Positions 8,440-17,393 of a DNA stretch of 64,000 nucleotides are shown piece after piece. Position 1 is the first letter of the stretch. Every line of letters starts with the position of its first letter. The notes beneath the pieces were generated by a model. The model did not search any database. It was given only the letters and a program-made list of their open reading frames with translations, and was not told the origin of the DNA. The DNA is from Neobacillus terrae (lineage in GTDB: Bacteria > Bacillota > Bacilli > Bacillales > Cytobacillaceae): positions 310,001 through 374,000 of the forward strand of contig NZ_JAAOEO010000002.1 in assembly GCF_011393025.1 (NCBI RefSeq), in the 5' to 3' direction. Position numbers and translations under genes: made by a program.

Positions 8440-9773
8440 AAGCTGCATCCCTTCTCGAACATATAAACGAACTGGATACGTTTCGAAGATATGGAAGAGT
8501 GAAAAGGGTCGTCGGACTAATGATAGAATCACAGGGCCCTGAAAGTTCAATTGGAGATGTTTGCTATATTCATGTTGGCGGAAGACAAAAACGGAAAATC
8601 ATGGCGGAAGTAGTCGGCTTTAGGGAAGAAAACATTATTCTTATGCCATATACCGCTGTTCAGGATATATCAGCTGGCAGTCTGGTGGAGGCTTCTTCAA
8701 AACCTCTTGAGGTGAAAGTTGGAGCAGCACTTATTGGAAGCGTTATTGACTCTCTTGGTTATCCGCTCGATGGTTCTCTCCTTCCAAAAGGTCTGACTTC
8801 GGTACCAACAGAACAGTCACCACCCAATCCCATGAATCGGCCTCCTATTCGGGAATCGATTGAGGTGGGAGTAAGGATGATTGATGGTCTTCTTACCGTC
8901 GGAAACGGACAAAGGGTTGGAATCTTTGCGGGAAGCGGAGTAGGAAAAAGCACGCTGCTTGGAATGATTGCAAGAAATACAAAAGCGGATTTAAATGTAA
9001 TTGCTTTAATTGGTGAACGGGGAAGGGAAGTAAGGGAGTTCATCGAGCGGGATCTCGGCGAAGAAGGATTAAAAAGATCCATAGTTGTCGTTGCCACCTC
9101 GGACCAGCCAGCGCTTATGAGAATAAAAGGAGCATTTACTGCAACAGCAATTGCCGAATACTTCCGAGATAAAGGTCTTAATGTCATGCTGATGATGGAC
9201 TCTGTAACAAGGGTTGCCATGGCTCAGCGGGAAGTCGGTCTTGCAGTCGGAGAACCTCCGACAACCAAAGGATACACTCCTTCAGTTTTTGCCGTACTTC
9301 CTAAACTTCTGGAGAGGACAGGAACAAATCAATCTGGTTCTATTACAGGTTTTTATACTGTCTTGGTAGACGGCGACGATATGAATGAACCAGTTGCTGA
9401 TACGGTACGTGGAATTTTGGATGGTCATTTTGTCCTTGATCGGGATCTGGCAAATAAAGGGCAGTATCCTGCAGTAAATGTGTTAAAAAGTATCAGCCGG
9501 ATTATGAATCAAATTGTAACCTCTGAACAGGCCAGAGCAGCAGAAAAGCTGCGCGATCTGTTAAGCACATATATCAATTCGGAGGATTTAATTAATATTG
9601 GTGCTTATAAAAAGGGTTCATCAGCTGAAATCGATGAAGCTGTGAGACTTTATCCTCATATCCTTTCTTTTTTAAAGCAATCTACAAGTGAAAAGGTTTC
9701 TATGCAAGAAAGCATTTATCAGTTATTTGATTTAGTAGGGAATGGTGATTTTGCTGATGGTCTATCAATATAG
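8436..9773 (+). CDS. fliI: Flagellum-specific ATPase FliI
   Basis: 445 residues. FliI is the hexameric ATPase of the flagellar type III export apparatus, related to the F1 beta subunit. Visible features are Walker A GSGVGKST near residue 167, the GERGREVREFIERDLG motif, Walker B VMLMMDSVTRVAMAQREVGL and the PPTTKGYTPSVF segment typical of type III ATPases. The ATG overlaps the fliH stop (ATGA). The 3' end overlaps the fliJ start. Confidence 0.98.
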   Translation: MKAASLLEHINELDTFRRYGRVKRVVGLMIESQGPESSIGDVCYIHVGGRQKRKIMAEVVGFREENIILMPYTAVQDISAGSLVEASSKPLEVKVGAALIGSVIDSLGYPLDGSLLPKGLTSVPTEQSPPNPMNRPPIRESIEVGVRMIDGLLTVGNGQRVGIFAGSGVGKSTLLGMIARNTKADLNVIALIGERGREVREFIERDLGEEGLKRSIVVVATSDQPALMRIKGAFTATAIAEYFRDKGLNVMLMMDSVTRVAMAQREVGLAVGEPPTTKGYTPSVFAVLPKLLERTGTNQSGSITGFYTVLVDGDDMNEPVADTVRGILDGHFVLDRDLANKGQYPAVNVLKSISRIMNQIVTSEQARAAEKLRDLLSTYINSEDLINIGAYKKGSSAEIDEAVRLYPHILSFLKQSTSEKVSMQESIYQLFDLVGNGDFADGLSI

Positions 9774-10200
9774 ATTTGATAAAATCCTTCATATAAAAGT
9801 AAAAGAAAAGGACGAAGCGCTCTCCTTCTATAATGAGTCGGTACGAAAGTTTGAGGAAGCAGCAGAAAAACTGTATTCCCTTTTAAAAAAGAAAGAGGAT
9901 ATGCAGTCCCATCAATCTTCAAGGCTGGAAAAAGGACTGAACGTACAGGAAATCAGGTATCATCAGCAGTTCATTGTAAACCTCGAAAAGACAATTGAGC
10001 ATTATCAAACAATGGTGTTAAATGCACGCGGCAGAATGAACTTTTATCATGAGAAGCTACTGGAAAATAATGTGGAAGTAAAAAAATATCAAAAAATGAA
10101 AGAAAAAGATCATCAGCATTACCTTAAAGATATGATTGCCTTTGAGGGAAAACAAATGGATGATATCTCGATTCAGCAATTTATGAACCGGGGAAATTAG
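9757..10200 (+). CDS. fliJ: Flagellar export protein FliJ
   Basis: 147 residues from ATG 9757 (MVYQYRFDKIL). This start matches the MxYxFRF opening of Bacillus FliJ, and GGTGA lies 8 bases upstream. The ATG at 9742 would only add five hydrophobic residues. FliJ is the central stalk of the FliI hexamer and escorts export chaperones. Almost the whole protein is predicted coiled coil. The C-terminal MDDISIQQFMNRG is typical. It overlaps the end of fliI by 17 bases. Confidence 0.92.
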   Translation: MVYQYRFDKILHIKVKEKDEALSFYNESVRKFEEAAEKLYSLLKKKEDMQSHQSSRLEKGLNVQEIRYHQQFIVNLEKTIEHYQTMVLNARGRMNFYHEKLLENNVEVKKYQKMKEKDHQHYLKDMIAFEGKQMDDISIQQFMNRGN

Positions 10201-10208
10201 GTGGAAAA

Positions 10209-10820
10209 ATGGAAAAAAACTCTGAAGAAAAAGAACGCTCAAGATATAGTCCTTTTCAATGGTTTATATATATTGTTCTTATTCCTTTACTCTTTACGAT
10301 AACAGTTGCACTGGTGGTCATGACATTTTCAGGTATCAACGTGTTTGAGGCAGCCAAGGAATATGGGAACAAAATCCCCGTAGTGGGCAGCTTATTCGCA
10401 GCTGATAAAAAAGAAAATAACCAGCAATTGGAAAAAAACATAATTGATTTAGAAAGCCAAATCAAGGACCGTGAAGCAAAAATCCAGCAGTTAAAAACAC
10501 AGTTGGATCAAAAGGACAAAAGCATCCAAATGGGCGAGCTTGAAAAAAGCAAGCTGCAGCAGGAAGTTAATAACTTAGTAGCTATTCAGGAAGAAAACAA
10601 ACGGGCATTTAAAGATATTGTAAGAACCTATGAAACTATGCCAGTAAAAAAATCAGCACCTATTATTTCTAAAATGCCTGAAACAGAAGCGCTAAAGATT
10701 TTATCCAATATTAAGCCCGAAACACTTGCTGGAATAATGGAGAACATGGATCCAGCTCAAGCTGCTAAATTTACAGGCATGCTGACCACCCAGGATCAAA
10801 CAGACAGCCAGAATCAATAA
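10209..10820 (+). CDS. MotE/YlxF-like membrane protein of the flagellar operon
   Basis: 203 residues. One membrane helix near residues 17-40 (FIYIVLIPLLFTITVALVVM) is followed by a long coiled coil (about 75-135) and a C-terminal MgtE-N-like segment (SAPIISKMPETEALKILSNI, then PAQAAKFTGML). This matches YlxF of B. subtilis, which is related to MotE, a chaperone for the motor protein MotC in rhizobia. The role in Bacillus is not established. It lies between fliJ and fliK, as expected. Confidence 0.85.
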   Translation: MEKNSEEKERSRYSPFQWFIYIVLIPLLFTITVALVVMTFSGINVFEAAKEYGNKIPVVGSLFAADKKENNQQLEKNIIDLESQIKDREAKIQQLKTQLDQKDKSIQMGELEKSKLQQEVNNLVAIQEENKRAFKDIVRTYETMPVKKSAPIISKMPETEALKILSNIKPETLAGIMENMDPAQAAKFTGMLTTQDQTDSQNQ

Positions 10821-10862
10821 ACACATCAAGCGCTTATGCTTTTCTTGAAAGGAGGTGAAAAT

Positions 10863-12107
10863 ATGCAAATTGGTGGACTTGGATATGTAAAAAGTATGGC
10901 AACTTCCCAAAATGCTCAAGGAACAAAAGGAAAAGAAAGCTTTATGAGTGTTCTTAACGGGCTTCAGACTCAGCCGAAAGAAGAACAAAAGAAGGACAGT
11001 AATTCTTTATCAGCCCTAGACATAACAAACCTTTTGTCTTTCCTTGGAACGGTGAATATCCAGGATATTGAGGGAGGGTCTAAAATCAAGGATCAGCTTA
11101 TGAGTAATTCTGATACAGATATGCTCCAGATCATAAAACAATATCTTGGAATCAGTGATGAAAAATGGAACAGTCTTTTAGAATCCCTTTCCAGAGGAAT
11201 TGGCAGCTCCTTACCGCAGGAAAAGAAAGATGAGAAGAATCCTCAGGATTTATTAGCAGCTATGCTTGCTGGCCTTTTATCATTGCCTCAGGACAAGCTA
11301 ATGAAATTACCTGCAGACGATTTAAAAGGTTTTTTAAAGGCAGCTAAGCTATCCGACCTTATGGCTGCGAACAAGGACTCGGCAAAGTCCTTAGACAGTC
11401 TTGGAAGTCTCCTTGAAAAAGTAAAGGAAACACTAAGTAATTTGGCTGCAAATCAAAAGCCAGCAAACAGAAATGAATTTTTACAAAATGTATTTACCCG
11501 GTTAGTTAGCGACTTAAACCAAAAAACTGAGGAAAAAGATAAAAAAGTTTTTCCATCGCAGGAAATTAAAACAGACTCGCACGATTTTAAACTAAATATC
11601 AGCGGGGAAACGATAAATTCACAAAGCACAGGAAAATCTATACAGCCTCTTCTTATGCTTCAAAGCAATGGGAGACCTATTAATACCAATGAATTAATTA
11701 GACAGTTTGAATCTATTCTCTCCAAGGCGCAATTGAGTGGTACAGGAGGAGAGCAAAAATTATTGGTTAATCTTCATCCTGACAACCTTGGTTCATTAAG
11801 AATTGAGTTAATTCAAAGAGACGGTACGATTACAGCGAAAATATTAACTTCAACTGGAGCAGCTAAAGATGCACTGGAGTCTCACATGAATGGATTAAAG
11901 CAGGCTTTTGCAGCTCAAAACATTCAAGTGGAAAGACTGGAAATATCCCAGCAGCTAAGCCAGCCTGATCGCTTCCTGGGGAGAGAGCAGCAGGGGCAGC
12001 CACAGGGGCAGAGACAGAATACGCAGGAAAATAATAAAAAGAGCGAAGAAGATGATGGAGACTTTAATTTTTCGCTTGAAGAAGCTCTTGTAAATATGGA
12101 AGTTTAG
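10863..12107 (+). CDS. fliK: Flagellar hook-length control protein FliK
   Basis: 414 residues from ATG 10863, preceded by AAAGGAGGTG. An in-frame ATG 27 bases upstream lies before the ribosome site and is rejected. FliK measures hook length and switches the export gate from hook to filament substrates by acting on FlhB. The first two thirds are low-complexity and poorly conserved. The C-terminal domain is clear: LLVNLHPDNLGSLRIELI, then AAKDALESHMNGLKQAF. The C-terminal tail is rich in Q and charged residues. Confidence 0.9.
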   Translation: MQIGGLGYVKSMATSQNAQGTKGKESFMSVLNGLQTQPKEEQKKDSNSLSALDITNLLSFLGTVNIQDIEGGSKIKDQLMSNSDTDMLQIIKQYLGISDEKWNSLLESLSRGIGSSLPQEKKDEKNPQDLLAAMLAGLLSLPQDKLMKLPADDLKGFLKAAKLSDLMAANKDSAKSLDSLGSLLEKVKETLSNLAANQKPANRNEFLQNVFTRLVSDLNQKTEEKDKKVFPSQEIKTDSHDFKLNISGETINSQSTGKSIQPLLMLQSNGRPINTNELIRQFESILSKAQLSGTGGEQKLLVNLHPDNLGSLRIELIQRDGTITAKILTSTGAAKDALESHMNGLKQAFAAQNIQVERLEISQQLSQPDRFLGREQQGQPQGQRQNTQENNKKSEEDDGDFNFSLEEALVNMEV

Positions 12108-12115
12108 GTGAGAAC

Positions 12116-12745
12116 ATGGCAAATACAATTGATTCATCTTTATTATTAAATACAGTCCAGAATACAGCCAAAAAAGCAACCAGTACACTTGGGAAAGATG
12201 ATTTTCTAAAAATTCTAATGACTCAGCTGCAGAATCAGGACCCGCTTAACCCAATGCAGGATAAAGATTTTGTTGCCCAGATGGCCACGTTCTCTACATT
12301 AGAGCAGATAACAAATATGGGGAAATCAATTGACCAATTTGTTTCTGCAGAACAGCAGAACAAGCTGATTCAATACAGCCAATTTGTTGGCAGGGATGTA
12401 ACTTGGCATAAGGCACAGGATGATGGGCAAACGGGACAGTCAAATGTTCAGCAGGGCGAAGGTAAAGTAGTTTCTGTTCAGTTTAAGGACGATAATGTTC
12501 TCTTTACATTAGAGGATGGAACAACCCTGGAACCAGCTAATATTTCACAGGTTAATGAAACCTCTCTTGACAGCCAGATGCTTCAATCATCTATGCTCAT
12601 TGGAAAAACGGTATATTATACAAATGACCAGAAGGAAGAGAAGACAGCAACTGTAAAGTCTGTATCGTTTAAGGATGGGAAAACTCAATATCTTTTAAGT
12701 GATGAGGCAAAAATTAATGCGGCGCAAATAACAAAAATAGAATAA
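12116..12745 (+). CDS. flgD: Flagellar hook-capping (scaffold) protein FlgD
   Basis: 209 residues. FlgD caps the growing hook and guides FlgE assembly. The conserved N-terminal region is present: LGKDDFLKILMTQLQNQDPL and MATFSTLEQITNM. A C-terminal domain of about 120 residues follows with FVGRDVTW and VVSVQFKDDN. B. subtilis FlgD is shorter (about 140 residues), so this version keeps a larger C-terminal part. RBS AGGTGAG precedes the ATG, 8 bases after fliK. Confidence 0.95.
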   Translation: MANTIDSSLLLNTVQNTAKKATSTLGKDDFLKILMTQLQNQDPLNPMQDKDFVAQMATFSTLEQITNMGKSIDQFVSAEQQNKLIQYSQFVGRDVTWHKAQDDGQTGQSNVQQGEGKVVSVQFKDDNVLFTLEDGTTLEPANISQVNETSLDSQMLQSSMLIGKTVYYTNDQKEEKTATVKSVSFKDGKTQYLLSDEAKINAAQITKIE

Positions 12746-12764
12746 AGATTGGAGAATGATAGAA

Positions 12765-13154
12765 ATGGATAAACCTATTTTTCATTCCATCGTTCCCAAA
12801 ACACCGTTACCTAAGGCATTAAAGCCAAGCATAAACCAGACTCAGGCAAAAAATCCTTTTTCTATGCATCTTCAGAATGCTATTGATGCAAGTTCGGGCT
12901 TATCAATCAGCAAGCATGCCCAGGATCGTTTGAAAGAGCGGAATATTAGGATAAGCGAGGAAAAATGGGGCCAGATTGAACAAAAGGTTTTAACGGCAAA
13001 AAAGATGGGGGTTAATGAATCCCTAGTACTTTTAAAGGATGCAGCCCTAATCGTAAGCGCAAAAAATAATAGGGTAATTACAGCGATGAACAGACAGGAA
13101 GCTGCGTCGCAAATATTTACCAATATTAATGGAACGATTTTAATAGATTCATAA
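12765..13154 (+). CDS. Flagellar operon protein of the TIGR02530 type
   Basis: 129 residues from ATG 12765. GGAG at 12751 is well spaced for this codon but too close to the ATG at 12756. The conserved stretch GLSISKHAQDRLKERNIRIS and the C-terminal VSAKNNRVITAMNRQEA match, from memory, the small family called flagellar operon protein TIGR02530. That family usually sits between flgD and flgE in Bacilli and Clostridia. No molecular function is known to me. The position here, 10-20 bases after flgD and 75 before flgE, suggests a hook-assembly role by context only. Confidence 0.85.
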   Translation: MDKPIFHSIVPKTPLPKALKPSINQTQAKNPFSMHLQNAIDASSGLSISKHAQDRLKERNIRISEEKWGQIEQKVLTAKKMGVNESLVLLKDAALIVSAKNNRVITAMNRQEAASQIFTNINGTILIDS

Positions 13155-13229
13155 AATGGCTGGACCTTGAAAAGGAAGCCAAGAGCTGCCGACTGACAGA
13201 CGCAGCTGCAAATATAAGGAGGAAAAACA

Positions 13230-14405
13230 ATGCTTCGTTCAATGTACTCAGGAATCAGTGGAATGAAAAACTTCCAGACAAAGCTAGATGTAATCGGCAA
13301 TAATATTGCTAATGTCAACACCTTCGGATTTAAAAAAGGCCGTGTAACCTTTAAGGATACAATGAACCAGACAATTTCAGGCGCCAGTGCTGCCCAAAAC
13401 AACCGCGGCGGAAAAAACCCAATGCAGGTTGGACTTGGTTCCACTTTTGCTACCATTGATACTGTCGACACTCAAGCTGCACTGCAAACTACAGGAAGAG
13501 CACTTGACGTTGCGATTTCCGGTGATGGCTATTTTGTAACTAAGCAAGGTAATCAGTTATCTTATACCCGCGCAGGAAACTTTTATCTTGATAACTCAGG
13601 AAACCTCGTAAATGGTGATGGTTTAAAGGTACAGGCATATAAAGTAGATCCTGTTACCGGGCAGCCTACTAATCAACTGGGGGATATTGCGGTAAATGTG
13701 AATGCAGTATTGCCACCTGTTGTAACTAAAAATATTAAAATGGCTGATAATTTATCGGCAGATGCAATTGTTGGAACGGTATACAATCAGCAAATTAAGA
13801 CTATTGACGCTCAAGGACAGGAACAGAAAATGGAGATTTCTTTCACAAAATCTGCTTCCGGATGGGATGTTACCATTCCGGGCGCTCCAACAAATCCAAC
13901 TTCTTTAAGCTTTGGTGCAGATAAAAGCTGCACAACAGGAGCATTGACGTATACTCCAGCTGGAAGTGCACCTATTACTGTCGATTTTTCCGGACTAAAA
14001 CAAGAAGCAGGTCCTACAACTGCACTCGTCAATCCCGACGGAAACCTACAGGGCAGCCTTGAGAGCTTTAACATTGGCTCATCCGGGGCAATTAACGGGG
14101 TATACTCTAATGGCCTTGTAAAGACTCTGGGAATATTAGCAATTGCTAAATTTAGCAATGCTTCAGGTTTAACTAAGACAGGAAGCAATTCCTTCCAGGA
14201 ATCTATTAACTCTGGAACGGCAAACATTGGTACACCAGGGGATGGCAGAGGTTCCATTGCTGCCGGATCGCTGGAAATGTCAAACGTTGATCTTTCCGAG
14301 GAATTTACCGAAATGATCACTGCACAGCGTGGCTTCCAGGCGAATACCAAGATTATTACAACTTCAGATGAAATCCTTCAGGAACTTGTTAATTTGAAAC
14401 GATAA
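13230..14405 (+). CDS. flgE: Flagellar hook protein FlgE
   Basis: 391 residues, longer than B. subtilis FlgE (264). The N-terminal rod/hook signature MLRSMYSGISGMKNFQTKLD with VIGNNIANVNTFGFKK and the C-terminal EEFTEMITAQRGFQANTKII with LQELVNLKR are intact. The extra length lies in the surface D1/D2 region (about residues 150-280), which varies in size among hook proteins. One Cys is seen in the central domain (DKSCTTG). It is secreted through the flagellar export apparatus and has no signal peptide. RBS AAGGAGG precedes the ATG. Confidence 0.97.
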   Translation: MLRSMYSGISGMKNFQTKLDVIGNNIANVNTFGFKKGRVTFKDTMNQTISGASAAQNNRGGKNPMQVGLGSTFATIDTVDTQAALQTTGRALDVAISGDGYFVTKQGNQLSYTRAGNFYLDNSGNLVNGDGLKVQAYKVDPVTGQPTNQLGDIAVNVNAVLPPVVTKNIKMADNLSADAIVGTVYNQQIKTIDAQGQEQKMEISFTKSASGWDVTIPGAPTNPTSLSFGADKSCTTGALTYTPAGSAPITVDFSGLKQEAGPTTALVNPDGNLQGSLESFNIGSSGAINGVYSNGLVKTLGILAIAKFSNASGLTKTGSNSFQESINSGTANIGTPGDGRGSIAAGSLEMSNVDLSEEFTEMITAQRGFQANTKIITTSDEILQELVNLKR

Positions 14406-14420
14406 TTTATAGGAGGATGG

Positions 14421-14447
14421 GGGAAGAAAAAACTTCTTTTTCTTCCC
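14421..14447 (+). promoter_or_regulatory. Perfect 11-bp hairpin between the Shine-Dalgarno site and start of swrD
   Basis: GGGAAGAAAAA (14421-14431) pairs with TTTTTCTTCCC (14437-14447) around loop ACTTC. The only strong Shine-Dalgarno in the gap (AGGAGG, 14411-14416) lies upstream of the stem, and the GTG start of swrD at 14461 lies downstream. The direct SD-to-start distance is 44 bases. If the stem forms, about 17 unpaired bases remain. It lacks a following T-run, so it is not an ordinary terminator. Confidence 0.7.
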
Positions 14448-14460
14448 TTAAAAACTAAAC

Positions 14461-14685
14461 GTGATAAAAGTAACCAGATTAAATGGAAAAGAATTTACAC
14501 TAAACGCACTCTATATCGAAACTGTTGAATCCTTCCCTGATACTACTATTACACTACTAAATGGACATAAGTACGTTGTGAGGGAATCGGAGCAGATAAC
14601 AGTGGAGAAAATAAAGGGATTCTATCAATCTGTAAGTCTTCTGGGTCAACCGCAGTTGGAGGAAATTGAAAATGATGAAAAATAA
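14461..14685 (+). CDS. swrD: SwrD/FlbD family swarming motility protein
   Basis: 74 residues. It belongs to the FlbD family (YlzI/SwrD in B. subtilis). SwrD raises flagellar motor power and is needed for swarming. The sequence MIKVTRLNGKEFTLNALYIE and VESFPDTTITLLNGHKYVV covers the whole conserved domain. The start is GTG, since the family begins M-I-x-V-T-R-L-N-G. No Shine-Dalgarno lies at normal distance, because an 11-bp hairpin separates AGGAGG from the start. It overlaps fliL slightly at its 3' end. Confidence 0.92.
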   Translation: MIKVTRLNGKEFTLNALYIETVESFPDTTITLLNGHKYVVRESEQITVEKIKGFYQSVSLLGQPQLEEIENDEK

Positions 14686-15100
14686 ATTGTTCATGATTAT
14701 GACGATTATGCTTGCTGCCATTTTACTGGTAGGTGGGGTAGCCGTGACTGTTATATACAAGATGAATAATAAAGCAGAAGCAAAGGGTCCTACTATTGAT
14801 GAGGTGCTGGAGGACTCAGTTGATATTCCGCAGCTCACAACTAACCTGGCAAGTGACGATTATATCCGGATTTCTTTTAAAATTCAAACAGACAGCACAG
14901 ATGCAAAGGACGAAGTGCAAAAACGAGATTTCCAAGTGAAAAATATCATTATCCAAGAGCTCTCTGAAAAGCAGGCAAAGGATCTGCAGGGCAAAGAAGG
15001 CAAATTACAGCTTGAAAATGCTTTGAAACACCGGATTAATCAATTAATGCAGAATGGAAAGGTAGTTAAGGTATATATCACAGACTCTCTTCTTCAATAA
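14672..15100 (+). CDS. fliL: Flagellar basal body-associated protein FliL
   Basis: 142 residues from ATG 14672, with GGAGGAA 7 bases upstream. A TTG at 14666 is too close to the ribosome site. FliL is a single-span membrane protein that surrounds or stabilises the stator. The transmembrane helix is near residues 6-29 (MIMTIMLAAILLVGGVAVTV). The extracytoplasmic domain contains DDYIRISFKIQ and KHRINQLM, typical of FliL. The start lies inside the swrD 3' end (14-base overlap), suggesting coupling. Confidence 0.93.
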   Translation: MMKNKLFMIMTIMLAAILLVGGVAVTVIYKMNNKAEAKGPTIDEVLEDSVDIPQLTTNLASDDYIRISFKIQTDSTDAKDEVQKRDFQVKNIIIQELSEKQAKDLQGKEGKLQLENALKHRINQLMQNGKVVKVYITDSLLQ

Positions 15101-15142
15101 TCAGGGAAAACTAAATTAATGCAGATATGGAGGTGAGACTGT

Positions 15143-16141
15143 ATGGCAGGAGAAGTTTTATCGCAAAGTGAAATTGATGCCCTGCTCTCTGCTTTATCTA
15201 CTGGAGAGATGGATGCTGACGAACTTAAGAAAGAACAGACTGAGAAAAAAGTAAGAGTTTATGATTTTAAAAGAGCTCTTAGATTCTCAAAAGACCAAAT
15301 ACGAAGCCTGACTCGGATACATGATAATTTTGCAAGGCTGTTAACTACATATTTCTCTGCACAGCTGCGGACATATGTACAAATTTCGGTGGCATCCGCA
15401 GACCAAATTCCTTATGAAGAATTTATCAGGTCCATTCCAAAAATGACTATTCTTAATGTCTATGAGGTTTTTCCTCTGGAGGGCAGGATTTTAATGGAGG
15501 TAAATCCCAATATTGCTTATGCCATGCTTGACAGGCTTTTGGGAGGCAGAGGGGCAAGCGTTAATAAGGTAGATAACCTGACTGAGATTGAGACGAAAAT
15601 CATGTCTAATATGTTTGAACGTGCATTTGAAGGTCTTAGGGAGGCCTGGAGCAGTTTAGCTGATATTGATCCTGTACTGTCAGAGTTTGAGGTTAACCCG
15701 CAGTTTTTGCAAATGGTATCCCCAAACGAAACAGTAGTCGTCATCTCGCTCAACACAGTTATCGGAGAAACAAGCGGAATGATAAATATTTGCATACCGC
15801 ATGTTGTCCTTGAACCAATAATACCAAAGCTCTCCGTCCATTATTGGATGCAGTCTGAGAAGAAGGAAAGAGAACCACGGGAAATAGCTGTTTTAGAGAA
15901 AAATATCCAGAATGCGGACGTATCCGTCAGCGTGGAAATGGGAAATGCCGATATTACGGTTCAGGATTTTCTCATGCTGGATGTGGATGATGTGATTGAA
16001 CTGGATCAATTAATAACAACACCGCTTCTGATAAAAGTTGGCGAGATTCCTAAGTTTTATGGCCAGCCAGGAAAAGTGAATAAAAAAATGGCTATCCAAG
16101 TGCTTGATACATTGAAAGGAGGAGATGGCGATGATGAGTGA
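15143..16141 (+). CDS. fliM: Flagellar motor switch protein FliM
   Basis: 332 residues. FliM forms the middle of the C-ring, binds CheY-P, and sets the direction of rotation. The N-terminal CheY-binding peptide LSQSEIDALLSAL is present. The central CheC-like domain (about 40-235) and the C-terminal SpoA domain (about 250-325, with VSVEMGNADITVQDFL) follow. RBS GGAGGTGAG precedes the ATG. The end of the gene carries the GGAGGAG that serves fliY. Confidence 0.98.
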   Translation: MAGEVLSQSEIDALLSALSTGEMDADELKKEQTEKKVRVYDFKRALRFSKDQIRSLTRIHDNFARLLTTYFSAQLRTYVQISVASADQIPYEEFIRSIPKMTILNVYEVFPLEGRILMEVNPNIAYAMLDRLLGGRGASVNKVDNLTEIETKIMSNMFERAFEGLREAWSSLADIDPVLSEFEVNPQFLQMVSPNETVVVISLNTVIGETSGMINICIPHVVLEPIIPKLSVHYWMQSEKKEREPREIAVLEKNIQNADVSVSVEMGNADITVQDFLMLDVDDVIELDQLITTPLLIKVGEIPKFYGQPGKVNKKMAIQVLDTLKGGDGDDE

Positions 16142-17363
16142 TGATATGCTTTCTCAGGACGAAATAGATGCGCTTCTGCGCGCAACAGATGAAGATGATA
16201 CTTTTGATGCAGAAGAGCCAAAAGAAGAAGAAGAGTATCTTTCTCCGATTGAAATAGATGCCCTTGGTGAAATAGGCAATATCTCATTTGGCAGCTCAGC
16301 AACCGCGTTGTCCACATTATTGAACCAAAAAGTAGAAATAACCACTCCTACTGTAACAGCTGTGCAAAAAGAAAGGCTGGCAGACGAATTCCCACATCCA
16401 TATGTAGGTATTGAGGTCAGCTATACGGAAGGATTTTCAGGCAGAAATATTTTAATTGTAAAGCAAAGTGATGCGGCTATAATTGTTGACCTGATGCTTG
16501 GCGGTGATGGTAAAAATCCTGCAGATTATATGGGGGAAATCCAGCTGAGTGCTGTCCAGGAAGCCATGAATCAAATGATGGGCTCAGCAGCAACCTCGAT
16601 GTCAACCATCTTTAATAAAAGAGTTGATATATCCCCTCCGACGCTCAGCATACTTGATATAAAACAGGGGGAAGGTACCGAGAGGATTTCAGGAATAGAA
16701 ATGCTGGTGAAAATTTCTTTCCGTCTGAAGGTTGGTGACCTAATTGATTCAACCATCATGCAGATTGTTCCGCTTGATTTTGCAAAAAAGCTGGTATTTG
16801 ATTTGATGAACCCGGGCCAAGCAGAAGCTGATCCGCATATACAGACAAGTGCTGGCACTCAGCAGCAAAATAATTCGCCACAGGCAGCCATATCTGCTCA
16901 CCATTCTGAATCCAATGGTTCTAGCACAGGCATTAATCAAGAGAGTAATAACTATCAAAATATTAATCAACAAACAGTACCTTATCAGCAGGAGCAGCAT
17001 AGTCCTCAGCATATAGGTGCGAATTTTAGTGGCGGCCAGCAGCCAGCTGTCCAGCCGGCGGTGTTTTCTAATTTTGAACCAATGAGACATCAGGAGCCAG
17101 AACAGAAGAATTTGAATATGCTTCTTGATATTCCTCTCCAGGTAACAGTAGAACTTGGAAGGACCAAGCGTACTGTTAAAGAAATTCTTGAGCTTTCTCC
17201 TGGTTCCATCATCGAACTGGACAAACTTGCAGGTGAGCCTGTTGATATTTTAGTAAACAACCGTTTAATTGCCAAAGGAGAAGTTGTGGTAATCGATGAA
17301 AACTTTGGCGTACGAGTGACTGATATTATCAGCCAAAGTGACAGAATAAAGAAATTACGCTAA
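16131..17363 (+). CDS. fliY: Flagellar switch protein FliY with CheY-P phosphatase centres
   Basis: 410 residues. In-frame ATGs stand at 16125, 16131 and 16134. AAAGGAGGAG at 16115-16124 fits 16131 best. The N-terminal MLSQDEIDALL repeats the CheY-binding peptide of FliM. Two CheC-type active sites are intact: DALGEIGN and SAVQEAMN (D/SxxxExxN). A linker rich in Q, N, S and H runs over about residues 235-325, before the C-terminal FliN-like SpoA domain (VTVELGRTKRTVKEIL). FliY dephosphorylates CheY-P at the motor. The start overlaps the fliM stop. Confidence 0.96.
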   Translation: MMSDDMLSQDEIDALLRATDEDDTFDAEEPKEEEEYLSPIEIDALGEIGNISFGSSATALSTLLNQKVEITTPTVTAVQKERLADEFPHPYVGIEVSYTEGFSGRNILIVKQSDAAIIVDLMLGGDGKNPADYMGEIQLSAVQEAMNQMMGSAATSMSTIFNKRVDISPPTLSILDIKQGEGTERISGIEMLVKISFRLKVGDLIDSTIMQIVPLDFAKKLVFDLMNPGQAEADPHIQTSAGTQQQNNSPQAAISAHHSESNGSSTGINQESNNYQNINQQTVPYQQEQHSPQHIGANFSGGQQPAVQPAVFSNFEPMRHQEPEQKNLNMLLDIPLQVTVELGRTKRTVKEILELSPGSIIELDKLAGEPVDILVNNRLIAKGEVVVIDENFGVRVTDIISQSDRIKKLR

Positions 17364-17393
17364 ATAATAATGTACCCGGAGGTAAATGAATAA

